Shown here piece after piece: positions 6,858 to 11,091 of a stretch of 11,091 bases of DNA. The stretch's first letter is position 1, and each line of letters starts with the position of its first letter. The translations under genes and the position numbers were made by a program. The notes beneath the pieces are model-generated. The model ran no database searches, was not told the DNA's origin, and saw nothing but the letters and a program-made list of their open reading frames with translations. Source of the stretch: CAYSHJ01 sp964589725 (GTDB lineage Bacteria; Planctomycetota; Planctomycetia; Planctomycetales; Planctomycetaceae); assembly GCA_964589725.1 (NCBI GenBank), contig CAZPUJ010000374.1:1-11091 (forward strand), in the 5' to 3' direction.

Positions 6858-7841
6858 ATGGTTGAACCGACTCGACACGTCGCATTGATTACCGGCATCT
6901 CCGGACAAGATGGCTATTACTTGTCACAGCTATTGTCGTCGAAAGGCTACGAGGTTCACGGATTGATCCCGTGCAACGGTCCCGGCATCGGCGAGCCTTC
7001 CGATCTGAAACTACATTACGGCGACATGTCCGACGGCGGAAATTTCAGCTCGCTGCTGGACGCGATTCGGCCGGATGAGGTCTACAACCTAGCGGCTCAA
7101 AGTCATGTGCGGTTGTCGTTCGATCTGCCGATCCACACCGCGAACGTCACGGGGGTCGGCGTGGTGCGATGGCTCGAAGCCATCCGCCTGCATCAGCAAC
7201 GGAGCGGTCGGCAAGTCCGTTTCTATCAAGCCTCGTCCAGCGAAATGTTTGGCAAAGTGACCGCACCGATTCAGAACGAGCAATCGCCGTTTCACCCGCG
7301 CAGCCCGTATGCCTGCGCGAAAGTCTTCGGTTTCTGGCAGACGGTGAACTATCGCGAGGCTTACGGGCTGTTCGCCTGCAACGGCATCTTGTTCAACCAC
7401 GAATCGCCGAGACGTGGCGAAGGTTTTGTCACCCGCAAAATCGCGAGGGCGGCGGCGCGCATCAAGCTCGGCCTGCAAAGCAAACTCCTTCTCGGCAACT
7501 TGGACGCAAGGCGCGACTGGGGTTTCGCGGGCGACTACGTCGAAGCCATGTGGCTGATGCTGCAACAAACTCAGCCGGACGATTACGTCATCGCGACGGG
7601 CGAAACGCACACGATTTGCGAGTTTCTCGACGAGATTTTCGGTCACCTCGGCCTGGATTGGCGAAAGCACGTCGAGCAAGACCCGCGTTTCTTCCGACCG
7701 TCGGAAGTCGACGCGCTTTGTGGTGACGCGAGCAAAGCGCGAAACAAATTCGGCTGGCAACCGAAAATCTCTTTCCGCGAACTCTGCCAGATGATGGTTG
7801 ACGCCGACCTGGAACTGGCTCAACGGGAAGCAACCCGCTAG
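6858..7841 (+). CDS. gmd: GDP-mannose 4,6-dehydratase
   Basis: This extended short-chain dehydrogenase converts GDP-mannose to GDP-4-dehydro-6-deoxymannose, the precursor of GDP-fucose, GDP-rhamnose and related sugars for surface glycans. From the ATG at 6858 it has 327 residues and opens with the NADP-binding motif GISGQDG (13-19). It then shows LHYGDMSD, the NLAAQSHV segment, the catalytic SSSEMFG (Ser127, Glu129), SPYACAK (Tyr151, Lys155), NHESPRRGEGFVTRKI and LGNLDARRDWGFAGDYVEAM, all typical of Gmd. Ser127 occupies the position that is Thr in E. coli Gmd, a conservative change. It is shorter than the E. coli enzyme (373 residues), in part because the region after LIP (residues 37-39) is compact. 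A TTG 60 bases upstream keeps the frame open but adds a non-conserved leader. No GDP-fucose synthase or other partner is next door. Confidence 0.93.
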   Translation: MVEPTRHVALITGISGQDGYYLSQLLSSKGYEVHGLIPCNGPGIGEPSDLKLHYGDMSDGGNFSSLLDAIRPDEVYNLAAQSHVRLSFDLPIHTANVTGVGVVRWLEAIRLHQQRSGRQVRFYQASSSEMFGKVTAPIQNEQSPFHPRSPYACAKVFGFWQTVNYREAYGLFACNGILFNHESPRRGEGFVTRKIARAAARIKLGLQSKLLLGNLDARRDWGFAGDYVEAMWLMLQQTQPDDYVIATGETHTICEFLDEIFGHLGLDWRKHVEQDPRFFRPSEVDALCGDASKARNKFGWQPKISFRELCQMMVDADLELAQREATR

Positions 7842-7859
7842 CGTGCCACGCGGACGTGC

Positions 7860-7948
7860 TCGCAAATTGAGAATTGCAAATTGCAGATTGGACCGCCAAT
7901 CATCATGCGCGAGACCTCAATTGGCAATTTGCAATTGTCATTTTGCGA
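7860..7948. repeat. AT-rich inverted repeat in the gmd-HEAT spacer
   Basis: AATTGCAAATTGC at 7872-7884 pairs exactly with GCAATTTGCAATT at 7924-7936. The pairing extends outward to 7860/7948 with two mismatches over 25 positions, and weakly inward. The run stands out from the G+C-rich surroundings. It could act as a rho-independent-like hairpin after gmd but has no clean T-tract. The same type of motif forms the gene overlap at 4569-4579. The whole spacer (7842-8001) holds no gene. Confidence 0.75.
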
Positions 7949-8001
7949 TTTGCAATGAAACGTCAGGCTGACTCAAACCCGCCCTACTCCGCGACAGACC
8001 C

Positions 8002-9021
8002 ATGTCCGACTTGTATTCTGAAACACAAGACAACGCCGAATTACCGCTCGCGTCGTCCAGGCCTGAAGAGTTGCCGCCCATTGAACCGCCGTCGGCGAAG
8101 TTCATCGTGCAGTTGTTTGTTGTCCCCGGCTTGATCGTGGCGATCATCGTCGGCGCGTGGTTTCTGTTCGGAAAGCTGGCTTCCAGTGAACAAGACTGGC
8201 AGTCGCTGGTCCAGGACATCCGTAGCGGGAACGAGCATCGCCGTGGTCGCGGAGCAATGGGCCTGGCGCAGCTTTTGAACGCCGAGCAACTCCGCAACGA
8301 CGACGGTCCCCGTTTGGCGACGAACCGGCAAGTCGCGCAAGAGTTGTCGAGCTTCACGGCTGGATTGCTCAAAAGCGATTCGCACGACGAGGCGTCGCTC
8401 AATCAGCAGCAGTTTCTCGTGTTGGCCCTGGGACGGCTGGATGTGCCCGACGTCGTGCTGCCGGTGCTGCGTGATGCCATGCAACAGCAACATTCTCTGG
8501 AAGTCCGCAACGCAGCTCTGCTGGCCGTGGCGATGATCGCCGAACGCGCCGCTGCCCGGGGAGCGGGTTTGTCAGGTGACGAAATTGTTGATGATGTCGT
8601 CACGTTGTCGCGAGACAACGACGCACGGCTGAGGCTCTTGGCTGCAGCCACACTGGGATCGTTTCCAGCCAAAGTCACGAAGCAACCACTGCTGGTGTTG
8701 CTGGCTGACGAAGATGCCGACACGCGAGCCAACGCCGCCATCGCGTTCACGCGACAGAAATCGCTCGACGGTTTGCCGATACTCCGCGAAATCCTGGTGA
8801 CGGGTGCGGCCCTCAGGACCGCGCCCGAAAAAACAACGTCGTCGATCAAAGCCACCTCGAACGCGCTGAAGGCGGTCGGCGAATTGTCTTCGCAATTGGA
8901 TATCGCCACGCGGTCCGAGATCATCCGCGATGTCGAAGCAATCTCAAACGGATACCCCGAAGCCCGCGTGCGGCTCGACGCGGCGCAGGCACTGACGAAA
9001 CTTCGTCGCGACTCGAAATGA
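8002..9021 (+). CDS. Single-pass membrane protein with HEAT-like repeats
   Basis: The 339-residue protein has a short acidic, proline-rich N-terminal tail, one strong membrane segment at about residues 34-57, then a long alpha-helical domain. That domain has repeating helix pairs with HEAT character: FLVLALGRLDVPDVVLPVLR, VRNAALLAVAMIAERAAARG, LRLLAAATLGSF, LLVLLADEDADTRANAAIAF and ARVRLDAAQALTKL. HEAT repeats bind other proteins; no catalytic motif is visible. With a short N-terminal tail, the repeat domain may face the periplasm or the cytoplasm; the sequence does not decide. An in-frame stop at 7969-7971 limits the upstream extension, and the ATG at 8002 is the first start after it, without a good ribosome site. 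It lies 160 bases after gmd and 68 before the GlcF-like gene. The exact function is unknown. Confidence 0.75.
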   Translation: MSDLYSETQDNAELPLASSRPEELPPIEPPSAKFIVQLFVVPGLIVAIIVGAWFLFGKLASSEQDWQSLVQDIRSGNEHRRGRGAMGLAQLLNAEQLRNDDGPRLATNRQVAQELSSFTAGLLKSDSHDEASLNQQQFLVLALGRLDVPDVVLPVLRDAMQQQHSLEVRNAALLAVAMIAERAAARGAGLSGDEIVDDVVTLSRDNDARLRLLAAATLGSFPAKVTKQPLLVLLADEDADTRANAAIAFTRQKSLDGLPILREILVTGAALRTAPEKTTSSIKATSNALKAVGELSSQLDIATRSEIIRDVEAISNGYPEARVRLDAAQALTKLRRDSK

Positions 9022-9032
9022 GTTCGCCATTC

Positions 9033-9073
9033 CGCCTTCAGGCGGCAACGAATTCAAACACCGCCTGAAGGCG
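9033..9073. repeat. Perfect 13-bp inverted repeat before the GlcF-like gene
   Basis: CGCCTTCAGGCGG at 9033-9045 and CCGCCTGAAGGCG at 9061-9073 are exact reverse complements, separated by 15 bases. The left arm is also self-complementary (CCGCCT-TC-AGGCGG). The element starts 12 bases after the HEAT gene stop and ends 16 bases before the next ATG. It may be a repeat, a terminator or a leader structure; no T-tract follows. Confidence 0.8.
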
Positions 9074-9089
9074 AAACGACCAACTCCCC

Positions 9090-10454
9090 ATGCATGCTTC
9101 TGATGCCACCACAGCGACGAAATCTGCCGAGTCACCCGTCGGTTCGCAAATTGATTACCGCTATTTCATGAGCTGCGTCCACTGCGGCCTTTGCACGTCG
9201 GCCTGTCCGACGTATTTGGAAACTGGCAACGAAAACGACAGCCCGCGTGGACGGATTTATTTGATGCGGAACGTTGTCGACGGTCAGTTGCCGCTGACCG
9301 ATGCCGTCAAGTCGCACCTGGATCTGTGTTTGGACTGCCGAGCGTGCGAGACCGCTTGCCCTTCGGGCGTGCAATACGGCCGGCTGATCGAGCCATTCCG
9401 CGTCGAGATGCGACAACGTGAAATAGCCACCGGAAGCGGTGAAGCCAGCGGCTGGTTTCAGAAGCTTATTCTTTACGGCTTGTTCCCGCATGCGAATCGG
9501 CTGCGCTGGGCACTCGCACCGGCGCGATGGGTGCAGCGGTTGGGACTGGATCGACTCGCTGAATCTCTGGGGCTGATGAAACTCTTGCCCAGCCCACTGC
9601 GGCGGATGCACGAATTGTTGCCGAAGCTGCCGCCGTCGACTCCGCGTTTGCCGAATGTGTTGCCAGCGATGGGACCTCGTCGAGCGCGCGTCGCGCTCTT
9701 CACCGGTTGCGTGGCTGACGCGATGTTCGGCCCGACGAATTGGGCGACCGCGCGTGTGTTGCAACACAACGGCTGCGAGGTCATCGTCCCCAAAGGGCAA
9801 GTCTGCTGCGGAGCGATCCACTATCACAGTGGAGCCGGCGAACCGGCGTTGCGGCTCGCGAAAACGAACGCCGTCGCGTTCAATTCCGACGACGTCGATG
9901 CCGTGATCATCAACGTCGCCGGCTGCGGCTCGATGCTGAAAGATTACGGTCACGTCGCCCACGAGCTTTCGCCGCAGGACGACGTGACTGCGAACAAGCT
10001 CGCGGCGTTTGCCCGCAAGGTCAAAGATGTGTCTGAGTTCCTAATGTCGCTAGGCCCGATCAAGCCAACGGGTGAGATCAAGCTGCGAGCGACCTATCAC
10101 GACGCCTGCCATCTGTGTCACGCGCAGAAGATTCGCGAGCAGCCGCGCGACTTGTTGTCGCTGGTGCCGGGACTCGAAATCATCCCGCTGGTCGAAAGTG
10201 AGATTTGCTGCGGAGCCGCCGGCAGCTACAACCTGACGCAACCAGAGATGGCCGCTCAGTTGGGACGCCGCAAGCTGAACCACATCTTGCAAACGAAGGC
10301 CAAAGCGGTGATCACCGGCAACGCCGGCTGCTCGCTGCAGCTTCAGATGCAACTCCGCCAAGCCGGCCACGACCTTTGGGTCGCTCACCCAATGGATGTG
10401 CTCGACTTGAGTTATCGCCAACAACAGCCCGCATGTTCTCTTGGCCGGTCGTGA
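9090..10454 (+). CDS. glcF: Glycolate oxidase iron-sulfur subunit-like protein (GlcF family)
   Basis: The 454-residue protein has two N-terminal ferredoxin-type clusters, CxxCxxCxxxCP at Cys29/32/35/39 and Cys80/83/86/90, each expected to bind one 4Fe-4S. They are followed by two CCG domains: QVCCGAIHYHSG with Cys239-Cys240, preceded by FTGCVAD, and EICCGAAGSYN with Cys373-Cys374, preceded by YHDACHLCHAQ. This order is that of GlcF, which carries electrons from the flavin subunit GlcD during oxidation of glycolate to glyoxylate. Related Fe-S proteins in lactate and other 2-hydroxyacid oxidation share it, so the substrate is an inference. It is longer than E. coli GlcF (407 residues), partly from a 20-residue leader. 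GlcD and GlcE are not in the window. The HAD gene follows after 25 bases, probably in the same transcript. Confidence 0.82.
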   Translation: MHASDATTATKSAESPVGSQIDYRYFMSCVHCGLCTSACPTYLETGNENDSPRGRIYLMRNVVDGQLPLTDAVKSHLDLCLDCRACETACPSGVQYGRLIEPFRVEMRQREIATGSGEASGWFQKLILYGLFPHANRLRWALAPARWVQRLGLDRLAESLGLMKLLPSPLRRMHELLPKLPPSTPRLPNVLPAMGPRRARVALFTGCVADAMFGPTNWATARVLQHNGCEVIVPKGQVCCGAIHYHSGAGEPALRLAKTNAVAFNSDDVDAVIINVAGCGSMLKDYGHVAHELSPQDDVTANKLAAFARKVKDVSEFLMSLGPIKPTGEIKLRATYHDACHLCHAQKIREQPRDLLSLVPGLEIIPLVESEICCGAAGSYNLTQPEMAAQLGRRKLNHILQTKAKAVITGNAGCSLQLQMQLRQAGHDLWVAHPMDVLDLSYRQQQPACSLGRS

Positions 10455-10479
10455 CTTCGTGCGGCGACCACGGTAAACC

Positions 10480-11091
10480 ATGCACCCCATGATCAAAGCA
10501 GTCGTCTTCGACCTTGACGGTTTGATGTTCAATACAGAGGAAGTCTTCCACGAGGCGGGCGTCGAGCTGATGCGGCGGCGTGGGCAGGAGATGACCGACG
10601 AACTCTTCACGCTGCTGATGGGCCGCCGCGCGGAGGAAGGCTACCCGCTGCTCGTCGAGCGAGCCGGTTTGTCCGACGATCCGCGGGAATTGTGGACCGA
10701 GTCTCGTGACATCTTCTTGAACATGCTCGAAGGACAGCTTGCTCCGATGCCGGGACTATTCCAGTTGCTGGACCACATCGAACACAACGGCCTGCCGAAA
10801 GGGGTCGCCACGTCGTCGGACCGAGATTATTTGCACGGCATTTTGCGGCAGTTCGAGATTCACGGCCGCTTTCACACGACACTCACGGCCGAGGATGTCA
10901 CGCAGGGCAAACCGCATCCCGAGATCTACATCAAGGCGGCCGAGCGACTTAACGTGCAGCCGCGCGAGATGCTGGTGCTGGAAGACAGCCAAGCCGGTAC
11001 GAAGGCCGCCGCCGAAGCCGGGGCCTACATCATTTCGGTGCCACATCGTTACAGTGCTCACCAAGATTTCAGCCCCGCTCGTCACGTGGCC
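10480..11091 (+). CDS. HAD-superfamily phosphatase (C-terminus beyond the right edge)
   Basis: The plus strand is open for 204 codons to the window edge. An in-frame TAA at 10474-10476 limits the start to the ATG at 10480 or the one at 10489. Motif I is VVFDLDGLMFNTEE (nucleophile Asp11, Asp13); a helical cap follows, with GRRAEEGYP. Motif II is VATSSDR (Thr111 to Asp114), motif III is QGKPHPEIY (Lys144) and motif IV is VLEDSQAG (Glu168, Asp169). All core motifs are present, so it should be an active enzyme of the haloacid-dehalogenase subfamily I, of the phosphoglycolate phosphatase/beta-phosphoglucomutase kind. The DLDGLMxNTE form is common to many sugar-phosphate phosphatases and is not specific for phosphoglycolate. 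It follows the GlcF-like gene by 25 bases, so a role in 2-phosphoglycolate removal is an attractive but unproven idea. Confidence 0.9.
   Translation, partial: MHPMIKAVVFDLDGLMFNTEEVFHEAGVELMRRRGQEMTDELFTLLMGRRAEEGYPLLVERAGLSDDPRELWTESRDIFLNMLEGQLAPMPGLFQLLDHIEHNGLPKGVATSSDRDYLHGILRQFEIHGRFHTTLTAEDVTQGKPHPEIYIKAAERLNVQPREMLVLEDSQAGTKAAAEAGAYIISVPHRYSAHQDFSPARHVA

Noticed and set aside
7089..7865. Minus-strand open frame opposite gmd
   Set aside because: The Gmd frame on the plus strand is strongly conserved; this is a shadow in G+C-rich DNA.
9132..9962. Minus-strand open frame opposite the GlcF-like gene
   Set aside because: It is antisense to the two cysteine cluster motifs and the first CCG domain and shows no domain of its own.
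1..11091. CRISPR array, tRNA, rRNA or a defence island
   Set aside because: No regularly spaced direct repeats, no cloverleaf or rRNA-like stretch and no defence genes were found on reading the window.

Overview
The window looks like chromosomal DNA of a member of the Planctomycetota. The grounds are its high G+C content, a MoxR ATPase gene divergent from a secreted DUF4159 protein, a HEAT-repeat membrane protein, few recognisable Shine-Dalgarno sites, and many short palindromic repeats between and inside genes. No rRNA, tRNA, CRISPR array, transposase or phage gene was seen. The assignment rests on gene content and style, not on a marker gene.

Layout. 1-548 (-) is the N-terminal part of a MoxR AAA+ ATPase running off the left edge. 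After a 132-base divergent spacer with a pair of inverted repeats and a hairpin, 681-3056 (+) encodes a large exported protein with an N-terminal alpha-alpha toroid (prenyltransferase/squalene-cyclase-like repeats) and two DUF4159-like modules. It converges on a minus-strand pair: a GT-C type membrane glycosyltransferase-like protein (4569-6566) followed by a HemY/CgoX-type porphyrinogen oxidase (3074-4579), whose start overlaps the end of the first gene by 11 bases. A 291-base divergent spacer carrying two inverted copies of a GC-rich palindromic repeat separates these from a plus-strand series: GDP-mannose 4,6-dehydratase (6858-7841), a single-pass HEAT-repeat protein (8002-9021), a GlcF-like iron-sulfur protein (9090-10454), and a HAD phosphatase (from 10480, running off the right edge).

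How the genes relate. MoxR and the DUF4159 protein probably belong to one conserved cell-envelope locus. The glycosyltransferase-like protein and Gmd both point to surface polysaccharide or glycoprotein work, although they are on opposite strands. HemY performs a late step of haem synthesis. GlcF and the HAD phosphatase lie 25 bases apart and may be cotranscribed. A link through glycolate or phosphoglycolate metabolism is possible but not shown, because GlcD/GlcE are not in view and the HAD type is not specific.

The most unusual feature is the repeats. At least six unrelated short palindromic families occur, mostly as inverted pairs with spacers of roughly 15-55 bases, a REPIN-like geometry. 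Three insertions lie in frame inside genes (one in hemY, two in the glycosyltransferase gene) and are translated as linker peptides. Another repeat type forms the junction of those two genes. I found no clear new multi-gene system; the repeats and the double-DUF4159 protein are the best leads.
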